DNA of 64,000 bases, taken from contig NZ_CP036132.1 in the NCBI RefSeq assembly GCF_018742245.1, positions 2,661,001 to 2,725,000 of the forward strand, given 5' to 3'. This document shows positions 41,663 to 50,271 of this stretch, one piece after another (the first letter of the stretch is position 1; each line of letters opens with the position of its first letter). Position numbers and translations under genes: made by a program. Below the pieces are notes generated by a model. The model saw only the letters and a list, made by a program, of their open reading frames with translations, did not search any database and was not told the origin of the DNA. The stretch is from Bacillus mycoides. GTDB taxonomy: Bacteria > Bacillota > Bacilli > Bacillales > Bacillaceae_G.

Positions 41663-42469
41663 TTACTGATTTTTCGCACGAAACCACTCTGTTCCAAAGT
41701 CAACTGCATCACGTTGCCTCATAAAACGGCACGTCGCATTCCCTATCTTCCCACGCGTAACTGTTCCTTTACGCTCATATTCAACTCCGATTTCTACAAA
41801 CGTGTCAGAATCGTAATCCATTTCAACGAATTCTTTCCATACTCTTACACCTTCTTCTATAATAGGTGCTCCTACCTTTATTAACTCACGTGCACCTGTA
41901 CGTACCTCAGATAAATGTATGGACGTATTGGAGTCATAACCGACACCAAGTAATAATATGCATCCATCTAAATCGTATATTTTTCGTAATGGCGATTCTT
42001 CACCAAAACTTATGGAAAGTGAATGATTCGCTGTAATTTCTTCTGCGTGTTTCCCCCATGCTGCAAAACTACTGAGCGGATGATTACTGCGCAATACATT
42101 CGGATATGTACGAAAACATTCAACTACTTCTCCCATTGCCCTTGTTGGTGTTATACGTGGGTCAAATGCTGGGACGTTATCCCGAATAATTTGCCACCAG
42201 TCTTCTGGTACAGGTGGTCTTGACCAATGTTTTGGATCGGATAAGTCTGAAGATTGGGTTGGCATAATGATTGTTCCCTCTTCCGTAATGACTTTCATTA
42301 ACGCCTCTACTACTGCAACTGCTCCGCCAGATACCCAACCAATCGAACTTAATGATGAATGAACAATAACTGTCATTCCTTTTTCTATCCCTAATTCTTT
42401 TAAATCATTTGTAATTGTTTCGATTGTATTTGGAAGTTGTGTACTCGCCACTATTTCATTCATTTTCAC
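41663..42469 (-). CDS. AAC(3)-type aminoglycoside N-acetyltransferase family protein (BA2930-like)
   Basis: A 268-residue protein nearly identical in pattern to B. anthracis BA2930: [82 protein letters not shown]. The Antibiotic_NAT fold acetylates the 3-amino group of deoxystreptamine aminoglycosides; the natural substrate is unknown and members may act on other amines. The start is GTG at 42469, with GGGGG seven bases upstream. The CoaB-like gene follows within 12 bp. Confidence 0.85.
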   Translation of the reverse strand: MKMNEIVASTQLPNTIETITNDLKELGIEKGMTVIVHSSLSSIGWVSGGAVAVVEALMKVITEEGTIIMPTQSSDLSDPKHWSRPPVPEDWWQIIRDNVPAFDPRITPTRAMGEVVECFRTYPNVLRSNHPLSSFAAWGKHAEEITANHSLSISFGEESPLRKIYDLDGCILLLGVGYDSNTSIHLSEVRTGARELIKVGAPIIEEGVRVWKEFVEMDYDSDTFVEIGVEYERKGTVTRGKIGNATCRFMRQRDAVDFGTEWFRAKNQ

Positions 42470-42636
42470 GATTGTTCCCCCATTTTGCTTTAAACTAGTA
42501 CATACATATATTATCATATTTTTCTTAATTTTTAACATAATCCATATAGATTACTATACTCCTATCGTTCTTATCATATCGGAAACAGTTAAATTATGGT
42601 ATATTTATTTAAAATTAATAAAGGAAGGTGAAAACA

Positions 42637-43086
42637 ATGAAGAAAATTATATTACCCCTTTTCATATTAGGAATGATTAGCTTAAGTGGTTGTACTTTTT
42701 CTAATAATGAATATGAAGATTTTTGGGTGTTAGAAAAGTCTAGATATAACGAAGGTGGATATGGTCCTTCAAACTTATACGAAAAAGCACAAGAAGATCC
42801 AACTATGATCCATTACTCAAATGATAGCATTAGTGAAGGAAAGAGAATGGTATATTTAGCATTTGGAGAAAAGTATAAAAATGATAAAATTACAGTAAAA
42901 GAAGTTAAAGACGAAAAAGATACATCCGTTATCGTCTTACGTATTGAAAAAAACAAAGGAAAAGATAAAAACCCTGTTATGTATATCGGTGTGCCTAAAC
43001 TTAGAGATTCTATTAAAATTGTAGATGAAGATGGTAAGAAAATTTTTGAAATGAAACAAAATGAAAGCGTTACATCACAGCAATGA
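42637..43086 (+). CDS. Hypothetical lipoprotein
   Basis: A 149-residue exported lipoprotein with signal peptide MKKIILPLFILGMISLSGC and lipobox SLSGC. The mature part is charged (NDSISEGKRMVYLAFGEKYK, VLRIEKNKGKDK). The ATG at 42637 has GGAAGG eight bases upstream. No family is recognised. A terminator follows. Confidence 0.65.
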   Translation: MKKIILPLFILGMISLSGCTFSNNEYEDFWVLEKSRYNEGGYGPSNLYEKAQEDPTMIHYSNDSISEGKRMVYLAFGEKYKNDKITVKEVKDEKDTSVIVLRIEKNKGKDKNPVMYIGVPKLRDSIKIVDEDGKKIFEMKQNESVTSQQ

Positions 43087-43132
43087 AAAACTTTCACTCT
43101 AGCAATCTTAAATCAAACTTTATACTCATATG

Positions 43133-43166
43133 AAAGAGTCCATCACAAACGATGCGCTCTTTATTT
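43133..43166 (+). terminator. Terminator of the 149-residue lipoprotein gene
   Basis: Stem AAAGAGTCCATC / GATGCGCTCTTT with one mismatch and T-rich tail. Confidence 0.7.
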
Positions 43167-43570
43167 TATTCATTCTCTAAATAACAATAAAACCTTTCTA
43201 TCCCCGGGTATTTTTCTCCCAAACTTTCAATCTTAAAGTTACATTTCTTATAAAATCCGACTGCCTCTCTGTCTGTCTCAGCCTCAATATATGTTAACTC
43301 ATATTTCCTAACTATTTCTTTAATCATTTGAAGTGCAATTCCATGATTACGATATTTTTCATCAACAGCTATGTGACATATTCTCGCTCTATTTGTATCA
43401 ATTAACGCAATACCTATGCAACCCTTATTCCCATATTTATATAGCACTGCATGATTATTTTCATACAATGAAACTGCTTTAATTAAGCTTACTTCACTCG
43501 GGCCGGTCGCATGCTTTAATACTTTCTTAATTGGATCTATTTCTATATGCTCAACACGCTGTAACATCAT
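43166..43570 (-). CDS. GNAT-family N-acetyltransferase
   Basis: A 134-residue GNAT: ICHIAVDEKYRNHGIALQMI is motif A and EAETDREAVGFYKKCNFKIE the motif B region. The ATG at 43570 has GGG eight bases upstream; an upstream ATG at 43588 lacks a clear site. It is preceded by a terminator shared with the efflux transporter. The substrate is unknown. Confidence 0.75.
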   Translation of the reverse strand: MMLQRVEHIEIDPIKKVLKHATGPSEVSLIKAVSLYENNHAVLYKYGNKGCIGIALIDTNRARICHIAVDEKYRNHGIALQMIKEIVRKYELTYIEAETDREAVGFYKKCNFKIESLGEKYPGIERFYCYLENE

Positions 43571-43590
43571 ATCGCCATCCCTTTTCATGA

Positions 43591-43629
43591 AAAATGACTA
43601 GCTCTTTATGGAAAAGAGCTAATCATTTT
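43591..43629 (-). terminator. Terminator of the EmrE-type transporter gene
   Basis: Stem AAAATGACTAGCTCTTT / AAAGAGCTAATCATTTT with one mismatch; overlaps the stop at 43628. Confidence 0.8.
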
Positions 43630-44566
43630 ACGCGGTTATTTTTTCTGCTTTTTTCACAACTACAGCTACATAACTATGAAGTATCATTCCAACAATTACA
43701 AGGCTCATTCCAATCCAAGATAAAGAAGACGGAATTGGAGCCGATAGCCAAATGAGCTCTCCTACTAGCGCAAATAAAACTTCGCCGGACTGTGTCGCTT
43801 CGACTGTTGCTAATTTTTGCGGATCATCTTTTACAAGATCTGTCGCATAGAAGAATAATACTGTTGCAATTAAACCTGAACTAATCGCAACGATAAAACA
43901 TTGAAAAACTTGACTACTTGACGGTAAACCGCTTGTAGATACTTCATATCCAGATAGTAAAAACCAAAATGGTAAACTTGCTAATGTCATACCTAGAACC
44001 CGCTGGAAGACATCTAATTCGCCCTTACATACTTGCATCATTTTTCTATTTCCAAGTGGGTACGCAAACGCAGCAATGAGTACCGGAACTACACATAAAA
44101 TGGTTTCACGAATTCCTAAAGAAGAAGCGTGTTCTACTTGCATAAGAACAACACCGAATAAAATAATGCCTGACATTACTAATTCCTTCATCGGAAGCTT
44201 CTTATGTAATGGGTCTACCGCGAAAAATGGTGTTAATAAAATTCCTGCGACTATCGTAATTTGCCAAGTTGAAGCAACGAGCCACCCCGGTCCAAACGCA
44301 CCCGCGAAACTAAGCGGTGCATAAAAGAGACCAAATCCAACAATACTCCATAACAACCATTCTTTCGGATTGTTTTTCATATATTGAAAGAGTTGTTTTA
44401 AGTTCCCTCTATACATAACAATAAGTAATAGCATTGGAACCATAAAGTAATACCGTAGTGATGCACTCCAAATCCAACTTCCGCCTTCTAAGTCCATCGA
44501 CCGGTTTAACACAAAGGTAAAGGCAAAGAAAAACGATGCCACTATCCCTACTGCAATAGCTTTCAT
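43628..44566 (-). CDS. DMT-superfamily multidrug efflux transporter (Multi_Drug_Res type)
   Basis: A 312-residue protein with ten membrane helices, two tandem five-helix DMT units. It opens AIAVGIVASFFFAFTFVLNR and has LEGGSWIWSASLRYYFMVP, GFGLFYAPLSFAGAFGPG and ATVEATQSGEVLFALVGELI, typical of Multi_Drug_Res (PF13536) exporters. AAGGGG precedes the ATG at 44566. Its neighbours on both sides are acetyltransferases; a joint resistance role is possible but unproven. Confidence 0.8.
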   Translation of the reverse strand: MKAIAVGIVASFFFAFTFVLNRSMDLEGGSWIWSASLRYYFMVPMLLLIVMYRGNLKQLFQYMKNNPKEWLLWSIVGFGLFYAPLSFAGAFGPGWLVASTWQITIVAGILLTPFFAVDPLHKKLPMKELVMSGIILFGVVLMQVEHASSLGIRETILCVVPVLIAAFAYPLGNRKMMQVCKGELDVFQRVLGMTLASLPFWFLLSGYEVSTSGLPSSSQVFQCFIVAISSGLIATVLFFYATDLVKDDPQKLATVEATQSGEVLFALVGELIWLSAPIPSSLSWIGMSLVIVGMILHSYVAVVVKKAEKITA

Positions 44567-44653
44567 TATAAAACCCCTTATATACTTTCTCCTTTTACTA
44601 TATAACAAAATGAATATAATTAATATTCGAAAATCTCATTATGGATGTAGTCT

Positions 44654-45154
44654 TTAAAGAAACAACACCATATTTTCATCATCACTATACACACCATTCA
44701 TCTTTATAGCTCTTTTTTCAATTGCATACGTTTTAAAGCCCATTGATTCGTACAATTTTTTTGCTGGTTCGTTTGTGGATACAACCCCTAAGTTCAATTG
44801 CTCTAGTTCTATTTCTCTCGCTCTTTGAATTGCATTTGCAATTAACTCACGTGCCAGTCCATTACGTCTATTTTGTGCATCTACATACATCGCAACGATA
44901 TGACCTTTATGCTTATACGCCTCTTTCTCTTCTGTTAGTAAAGTGACAACTCCAATTAATTGATCTTCTTCATTAAAAGCACCAAATGTACAGCTAGTAT
45001 TAGATGTTAAATTACTTGCAACTCGCTCAAGAGGATTTTCTTGCCGCACCGCTTCTTCATAAGTTGTTACAAATGCCTCTGGATTTACTTGTAAGGCTTG
45101 TAAACGTAAGTCCCAATATTGCTCCGCATCTTCTTTAGTAAGTAATCGAATCAT
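44654..45154 (-). CDS. GNAT-family N-acetyltransferase
   Basis: A 166-residue GNAT: HIVAMYVDAQNRRNGLAREL is motif A and NEPAKKLYESMGFKTY the motif B region. The ATG at 45154 is taken because the upstream ATG at 45163 touches the AAAGGGG site. It is the last gene of a four-gene run (AlkD-like, nucleotidyltransferase, two GNATs) with short gaps. Confidence 0.8.
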   Translation of the reverse strand: MIRLLTKEDAEQYWDLRLQALQVNPEAFVTTYEEAVRQENPLERVASNLTSNTSCTFGAFNEEDQLIGVVTLLTEEKEAYKHKGHIVAMYVDAQNRRNGLARELIANAIQRAREIELEQLNLGVVSTNEPAKKLYESMGFKTYAIEKRAIKMNGVYSDDENMVLFL

Positions 45155-45187
45155 TTTCCCCATCCCCTTTAAGTTTACATAATATTT

Positions 45188-45733
45188 TTATAGACTATTG
45201 AATAAAGATTGATATTCTTCTTTTAACATACTATAACGATAGCGATGAATGAACTTACCTTGACGTAATCGATCATTTCTCATTATTCCTTCACAAACAA
45301 ATCCAGCTTTTTCATAACTCTTTCTAGCTTTTAAATTATCTTCGTCTACTCGTAGCCAAACTTTTTCTAATTGGAATTCAGAAAAGCCGATTTGTAACAT
45401 ACTGTATAGAGCTGCCATTCCATATCTTTTACCCCAATATTCTTTATTTCCAATTGCAATCCCTAGTTCGGCATTTTTATTTGTATTATCAAAGTTTTTT
45501 AGGTCTACCCATCCAATGTGTATACCTTCCTTTGTAACGATAGCTCGTTGTTCATAACCATTCTTTCGACTTATGCATGCTTCAATCCACCTTCTCGTAT
45601 CTTCACGAGTGAACGGTGGATATTGATTTGGTACAACTAAATGCTTTGTTACTTCTGTATCTAATGACCATTGATATCGATCTTCTACATTGTCTAGTGT
45701 CAATTCTCTTAATTGAACGAATGGTATATTCAC
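45188..45733 (-). CDS. RimJ/RimL-type GNAT acetyltransferase
   Basis: A 181-residue GNAT of the RimJ/RimL/SpeG kind: VQLRELTLDNVEDRYQW at the start, AELGIAIGNKEYWGKRYGMA as motif A and LKARKSYEKAGFVCEGIMRN at the end. This branch acetylates protein N-termini, polyamines or antibiotics. The start is GTG at 45733 with AAGGGG eight bases upstream. It lies 15 bp after the nucleotidyltransferase gene. Confidence 0.8.
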   Translation of the reverse strand: MNIPFVQLRELTLDNVEDRYQWSLDTEVTKHLVVPNQYPPFTREDTRRWIEACISRKNGYEQRAIVTKEGIHIGWVDLKNFDNTNKNAELGIAIGNKEYWGKRYGMAALYSMLQIGFSEFQLEKVWLRVDEDNLKARKSYEKAGFVCEGIMRNDRLRQGKFIHRYRYSMLKEEYQSLFNSL

Positions 45734-45748
45734 TTTGCTATCCCCTTC

Positions 45749-46450
45749 TCATTTCCCTATAGAAAAGCCTTCGAACATTCTTCCTCCATACTGATCTAGC
45801 GTGCTTTCTACAAAAGTAATTAATTCATTTTTCTCCTCTGTTTTATAAAAATGATCAAAAGCCGCTACAAAATGTTCTGCATATTGCTCGTCATACCTTC
45901 TTAACACTCTAATAAACCATTTTGAATTTCCAAGCCACCTACCATTTACCCTTAAAACATATTCATGTACTAAATCAGCTAATAAATTTGCGATGAACAA
46001 TTCTTCTTCTCTCTTTGTTGCACCAATGAAATCATCCAAAGTATCCGTAATAAAATAGCGTTTCTGTTTCATCGTTTCTTCTGACCATTTCTCTGGTCCT
46101 TTATTTAATAATTCATTCGCTTCTCTTTTGAGTATCTCTACAATTTCATCTTTACCTTTTAATTCAATCCCTTCTGAAACTAATTGAGGTAATGAAGGTC
46201 GCCCGCGCTCACAATCACTTTTAAAAAAGGTTTTGTACGTTTCAAAATTATGTACGAATACTTCAACAGGCCAGCCATTACTATAGAAAGATTCTCTATA
46301 ACAAGATGACAAACTTTGGTCAAATATTACAATATCAAGGTCAGATGTTTTCGTAGCCTCTCCTCTAGCAACACTTCCCCCTAGTAAAGCAACATCACAA
46401 TTCGAAAATTGTGATGTAATAATACTTCGTGCCGCTTCAATTGGTTTCAT
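45749..46450 (-). CDS. Nucleotidyltransferase-domain protein
   Basis: A 233-residue protein with the Pol-beta-type nucleotidyltransferase motif near residue 24: LLGGSVARGEATKTSDLDIV (GGS followed by DxD). A C-terminal helical domain follows (SEETMKQKRYFITDTLDDFI), like the kanamycin nucleotidyltransferase/KNTase C-terminal group. A target such as an aminoglycoside, tRNA or protein (AMPylation) cannot be chosen. The ATG at 46450 overlaps the end of the AlkD-like gene by 14 bp, so translation is coupled. Confidence 0.75.
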   Translation of the reverse strand: MKPIEAARSIITSQFSNCDVALLGGSVARGEATKTSDLDIVIFDQSLSSCYRESFYSNGWPVEVFVHNFETYKTFFKSDCERGRPSLPQLVSEGIELKGKDEIVEILKREANELLNKGPEKWSEETMKQKRYFITDTLDDFIGATKREEELFIANLLADLVHEYVLRVNGRWLGNSKWFIRVLRRYDEQYAEHFVAAFDHFYKTEEKNELITFVESTLDQYGGRMFEGFSIGK

Positions 46451-47150
46451 AGCCTTTCTCCTTCTCATATTTTACTTTCTTCTTTTCAGCTCTTTCTCGT
46501 GTCTTTTTAATATAGGATTCTGCATCTGGTGTTTTGCATGACGTTTCACCGTGATCAACTTCTACTTTTCCAACTTCACGTGAGATTTCAATTGCTTGTT
46601 GCTCTAAAGCTTCATTTCGAACCCCTACCGCAATTAAAGCTCTATTCATCGCTTCTCTTTTACGATTTTTTTCATTATGTATATGAACTTTAATCTCTTC
46701 TAAATACGGTAAGAAAAAATCATCGTCTAACGTTTTATTTTTTATTGCGATATTCGCTAATAATGACCAACCAGCTCTTCCAATCCATTCATCATCAGAC
46801 TTCGTCCATTCTTCCATTCTTTCTATCGCGATTGGCGACGTACATATAGCTGTCATAAGAACATCCATTAAACAATAATAATCAACATCTTGAACCCATC
46901 TATTTAGCTGTTCTGACGTTAGTTTCTTCGGATCTAAAACCATTGTTGCTAAAGTCATTGCGTCCATATTTTTTGTTTCCCATAATGAGATTGCTAAATC
47001 ATGATCTTTTTTTATCTTCTTTTTCAACAATTTTAAATTTGCAAAACTAACTCCAAATAACGGCTCTTTCGCCCCATGGTTTTTATACGTCTTACGAGTT
47101 TGTTCTGTCCCATATTCTTCTAGTTGCTGCATTACTTCTTCAAGTAACAT
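46437..47150 (-). CDS. AlkD-like DNA alkylation repair protein
   Basis: A 237-residue HEAT-like repeat protein: QTRKTYKNHGAKEPLFGVSF, LAISLWETKNMDAMTLATMV, WVQDVDYYCLMDVLM and EWTKSDDEWIGRAGWSLLAN. AlkD/AlkC proteins remove 3-methyladenine or 7-methylguanine without base flipping. The conserved Trp and Asp (WVQDVDYY; W.LL) fit. The C-terminal tail is a Lys/Glu-rich extension. It is the first gene of a four-gene operon with a nucleotidyltransferase and two GNATs. Confidence 0.8.
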   Translation of the reverse strand: MLLEEVMQQLEEYGTEQTRKTYKNHGAKEPLFGVSFANLKLLKKKIKKDHDLAISLWETKNMDAMTLATMVLDPKKLTSEQLNRWVQDVDYYCLMDVLMTAICTSPIAIERMEEWTKSDDEWIGRAGWSLLANIAIKNKTLDDDFFLPYLEEIKVHIHNEKNRKREAMNRALIAVGVRNEALEQQAIEISREVGKVEVDHGETSCKTPDAESYIKKTRERAEKKKVKYEKEKGYETN

Positions 47151-47298
47151 AGGTCCACCTCTTTTATATATTTTGTTGACTTCACATATGTATGTAAGAT
47201 ATATTCTACATTACTTTTTGGTTTTCCTATATTTATTTTTAAAATACGGTATGTGAAATTTTTAATGATGCATTTTAAAACAACAAATATCCTCTTCT

Positions 47299-47967
47299 TT
47301 ATTTTTCACACGGTTGTTCATTCACACTCTGTATACAATACTCCACTAGCGCATTCAACGGATTCATTATGTTCCTTCCTATTATATTTTCTACCCTTGT
47401 AGCAGCGTCTACCATTGATAATTGCGCAACTGAAAGCATTTCGTTTCTACCTTTCATAATTTCATATAAATACTTTTCTAATTTAACATCATGCTCTTCT
47501 TTACGACCTTGCATAATTAATTCAAATATCCCCTCTATCACTTCTACTTTTACATGTATGGATTTATTATTCTGCCGAGCGTATTGTTTTAAACGTTCCA
47601 TCGTTCCTGAAACAGTGCGGTTATTTGTAAAAAGTATGGTCTGTGGCTCTTCAACATGACAAATCATTTCAAAGAATGGCTCATCAATTTTCAATATAGG
47701 TATGTCTATTTTGAAATTCTCATCTAATAGCGTAATATAATCTGTACAAGTTAATAAAAGTGTGTCTACATCACTTTTGGCTATATACTTTATAATATCT
47801 TTTAAATTATTTCGTGCTTGTTCTTTTTCAAAATCACAATCTTTTTTTAATATGCGCGATAAGATGGGATCTACAAAATGGAGTATTTCTATTCCAAAAG
47901 ATTGCAACGCTCGGTCAATGTATTCAATATTTGAATGATGAGCATGTAAACAAGCTAGTTTTTTCAT
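47299..47967 (-). CDS. Aspartate/glutamate racemase-like protein
   Basis: A 222-residue protein. It begins KKLACLHAHHSNIEYIDRAL, and VDTLLLTCTDYITLLD contains the second Cys block of the Asp/Glu racemase superfamily, with FTNNRTVSGTMERLKQYARQ following. The first active-site Cys is not clear (the AC at residues 4-5 is too early), so it may be a non-racemase member. It is a single gene. GGGAGG lies upstream of the ATG. Confidence 0.6.
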   Translation of the reverse strand: MKKLACLHAHHSNIEYIDRALQSFGIEILHFVDPILSRILKKDCDFEKEQARNNLKDIIKYIAKSDVDTLLLTCTDYITLLDENFKIDIPILKIDEPFFEMICHVEEPQTILFTNNRTVSGTMERLKQYARQNNKSIHVKVEVIEGIFELIMQGRKEEHDVKLEKYLYEIMKGRNEMLSVAQLSMVDAATRVENIIGRNIMNPLNALVEYCIQSVNEQPCEK

Positions 47968-48186
47968 ACTTATCCTCCCTTTCTAAAACAAAAAACATGA
48001 ATGAGCCGTAATAAATGCCGTTCCACACATTCAATTCTTGTTTCATTTTATTAAACCTGCAAAACAACTGAAATCTTGCATATTTTCTAACAAACTTTTT
48101 TGCGCTTGTAAAAAAGTTTTTTTGCATTTCCCCCTCTAAAATTGCTAATATAGTAGAGTAGAACTTTTATAGAGAGTAGGAAAATT

Positions 48187-49014
48187 ATGCACAATGGAAT
48201 TCGGATGACAACTTTAGTGAAAAGGGCTCTGTTGATTTGCGCCGGGGTATTATTTACATACGAAGCTGCTTACGGATCAACACATATCGCTCTAGCAAGT
48301 ACAGAGGATGACGCTAAATCTGTTCAACTTGTAAGTGAAATTCAAACATCCCTTGCTCCGAAAGAAGCTCCAAAGCACTATAATGGGCAAGTTAGAAAAG
48401 TCGCTTACTTAACATTTGACGATGGTCCTGGAAAATACACAGCTGAGCTTTTAGATATGTTAAAGAGTGAAAATGCAAAAGCAACATTCTTCCTAATTGG
48501 TTCAAACGTAAAAGCTTTCCCTGATCTTGTAAAACGTGAAGATGCTGAAGGCCACTATGTTGGGATGCACAGTATGACTCATAACTACAAGAAGCTTTAC
48601 ACAGAAGGTCATTACGTTGATGAAATGAAAGAAGACCAAGGCTTAATCGCTGGCGTTCTAGGAAAATCACCAGTATTAACTCGTCCAGCTTACGGCTCAA
48701 TGCCAGGGTTAAATGAAGCGCTTCGCAACAAAGCTGTTGAAAATGGTTTAAAAGTTTGGGATTGGACAATTGATTCATTAGACTGGAAATACAACAAAAT
48801 GCCAGTTGACGCTGCATCTGCTAAAATCGTAGAAAACGTTCTAGCTGGTGCTACAAATCCAACAGAAGTTATTCTTATGCACGATATTCATCCACAATCA
48901 GTTAAAGCAGTACCTGGAATTATTAAAGGGCTGAAAGAAAGAGGATATGAATTAGAAAGCTATCATGAGAACGAACACTTCCCATTAAACTTCTGGCATG
49001 ATAATCGTATTTAA
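48187..49014 (+). CDS. Polysaccharide deacetylase (NodB domain)
   Basis: A 275-residue membrane-anchored or secreted enzyme. A hydrophobic N-terminus (TLVKRALLICAGVLFTYEAA) is followed by the NodB domain: YLTFDDGPGKYTAELL (Asp pair, motif 1), VGMHSMTHNY (His metal ligands, motif 2), LTRPAYGSMPG (motif 3, usually RPPYG), WDWTIDSLDWKYN (motif 4) and VILMHDIHPQSVKA (motif 5). It removes N-acetyl or related groups from peptidoglycan or another glycan; the B. cereus group has about ten such enzymes. A TTGCAT / TAATAT promoter-like pair lies upstream around 48120-48150. Confidence 0.85.
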   Translation: MHNGIRMTTLVKRALLICAGVLFTYEAAYGSTHIALASTEDDAKSVQLVSEIQTSLAPKEAPKHYNGQVRKVAYLTFDDGPGKYTAELLDMLKSENAKATFFLIGSNVKAFPDLVKREDAEGHYVGMHSMTHNYKKLYTEGHYVDEMKEDQGLIAGVLGKSPVLTRPAYGSMPGLNEALRNKAVENGLKVWDWTIDSLDWKYNKMPVDAASAKIVENVLAGATNPTEVILMHDIHPQSVKAVPGIIKGLKERGYELESYHENEHFPLNFWHDNRI

Positions 49015-49016
49015 TG

Positions 49017-49057
49017 AAAAAGACTTGATTTCCTCTAGTAGGTTATCAAGTCTTTTT
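49017..49057. terminator. Bidirectional terminator between convergent genes
   Basis: Perfect 13-bp stem AAAAAGACTTGAT / ATCAAGTCTTTTT. Confidence 0.9.
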
Positions 49058-49058
49058 A

Positions 49059-49484
49059 TTATCGTTTTGGGAATTTCTTTTGCTGCTCTTCAATAGAACG
49101 AATAATATTCTCTCTATCATCTTGAGTGATACTGATAGAAAATTCGTACTCCTCTTCCTTACACCATGAAGGATTAAGTTCCAGCGATAAGCGAATAACA
49201 AGGTGAAACTCCCCTTCTTTTTCTCCCATAAATTCAAACGCTAAATTTGGCTCGATGAAATCTAGTTCGTTATATGTAGGGTTTGGTAATGCTTGAAACC
49301 ATTTTATCATGTACTGTAAATCGGATGTTTGTAAAAAAGGATCCATCGTTTCAAAAACTTTATTTTCTTCTGACAGTCTCGCTTTTACTCTTAACCAATT
49401 TCTATCACACTCGTCTTTTGCATCTTTATATTGGTATTTCACAACCTCTAAATGTAATGCTACTTTTTCATTTTTAAAATTCAT
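49059..49484 (-). CDS. WapI-like immunity/DUF protein
   Basis: A 141-residue cytoplasmic protein: DECDRNWLRVKARLSEENKV, FLQTSDLQYMIKWFQAL and LDFIEPNLAFEFMGE. The NWL...V, DL..F...L and L.FIEPN pattern fits WapI-type immunity proteins that protect against WapA toxin tips, but no wapA-like gene is in the window. GGGGGATAT precedes the ATG. It could equally be a stand-alone relative with another role. Confidence 0.45.
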   Translation of the reverse strand: MNFKNEKVALHLEVVKYQYKDAKDECDRNWLRVKARLSEENKVFETMDPFLQTSDLQYMIKWFQALPNPTYNELDFIEPNLAFEFMGEKEGEFHLVIRLSLELNPSWCKEEEYEFSISITQDDRENIIRSIEEQQKKFPKR

Positions 49485-49552
49485 GAATATCCCCCTTCTA
49501 TCTCTGGATCTTTTGTTTTATAAATTTTTATTAATCCCGATCCTTAAAATCA

Positions 49553-50098
49553 TTACCCTTTATACATGAAATAAATTTGATTTGCAATATAATCTGAACT
49601 AAAGTGAAGTCCATTCCTTATCCACCACATGATAATACCTACCAATGAGGCTGTTTTAATATCAACCGCAACATAATCATCTGGCAAATCCTTTTTCGTA
49701 TTCTCTCTTCTCGTTTCTATTAACTCTTTTAAAAATAAAAATAGTTGCTCCTCAAATTGATTCATTTTAAATAATATAAATAAATAATTTCGGTGAATAT
49801 ATAAATAATCAAGTAATTGTGTTAGCTTTTGTTTTTCTGATAAATCTTTTGCATGTATCAAATCAACAATTTTATTAGAAAGCTCATTTGAAATCTCATT
49901 CGTGATTTGGTCTAGTAAATCTTGAATATCTTGATAATGTAAGTAAAATGTCGTTCGATTTAATCCTGCCGTTGTTGCGACTTTCTGAACCGTTAAGCTT
50001 GAAATACTAGGATTCTCACATAGGAGAGAAAAAACAGCATTTTTAAACATTTCTCTTGAACGAACTGTACGTGGATCTTCTTTTTTAGGTGTAGACAT
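49553..50098 (-). CDS. TetR/AcrR-family regulator of the adjacent DHA2 pump
   Basis: A 181-residue TetR protein: SREMFKNAVFSLLCENPSIS, then TVQKVATTAGLNRTTFYLHY is the helix-turn-helix, with a ligand-binding C-terminal domain. It is divergent from the DHA2 transporter 173 bp away, and palindromes suitable as operators lie in between (50131-50162 near its own start, 50222-50244 near the transporter). It probably represses both genes until a drug binds. Confidence 0.85.
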   Translation of the reverse strand: MSTPKKEDPRTVRSREMFKNAVFSLLCENPSISSLTVQKVATTAGLNRTTFYLHYQDIQDLLDQITNEISNELSNKIVDLIHAKDLSEKQKLTQLLDYLYIHRNYLFILFKMNQFEEQLFLFLKELIETRRENTKKDLPDDYVAVDIKTASLVGIIMWWIRNGLHFSSDYIANQIYFMYKG

Positions 50099-50130
50099 TT
50101 TGAAACTCCTTTATAGATTTTCTCTTTACT

Positions 50131-50162
50131 TACTCGACAGTGCATACCTTCAGTGCCGAGTA
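50131..50162. promoter_or_regulatory. Imperfect inverted repeat, possible TetR operator
   Basis: Arms TACTCGACAGTG and CAGTGCCGAGTA (10 of 12 paired) with 8-base spacer, 33 bp upstream of the tetR start. Confidence 0.5.
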
Positions 50163-50221
50163 GTGAACATTTTCAACAAAACTGTTCATGGTCAAAGAAA
50201 ATTTATTTTGTTACCATTAAT

Positions 50222-50244
50222 TTTATCGACACATTGTCGATAAA
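50222..50244. promoter_or_regulatory. Perfect palindrome, probable TetR operator
   Basis: Arms TTTATCGACA and TGTCGATAAA with 3-base spacer, 27 bp before the transporter start. Spacing and symmetry are typical for TetR-family operators. Confidence 0.65.
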
Positions 50245-50271
50245 TCAAGAAAACAACGAAGGAGTTTACCA

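Noticed and set aside
48392..48817. Long antisense frame inside the polysaccharide deacetylase
   Set aside because: It mirrors the codon pattern of the real gene and has no start context.
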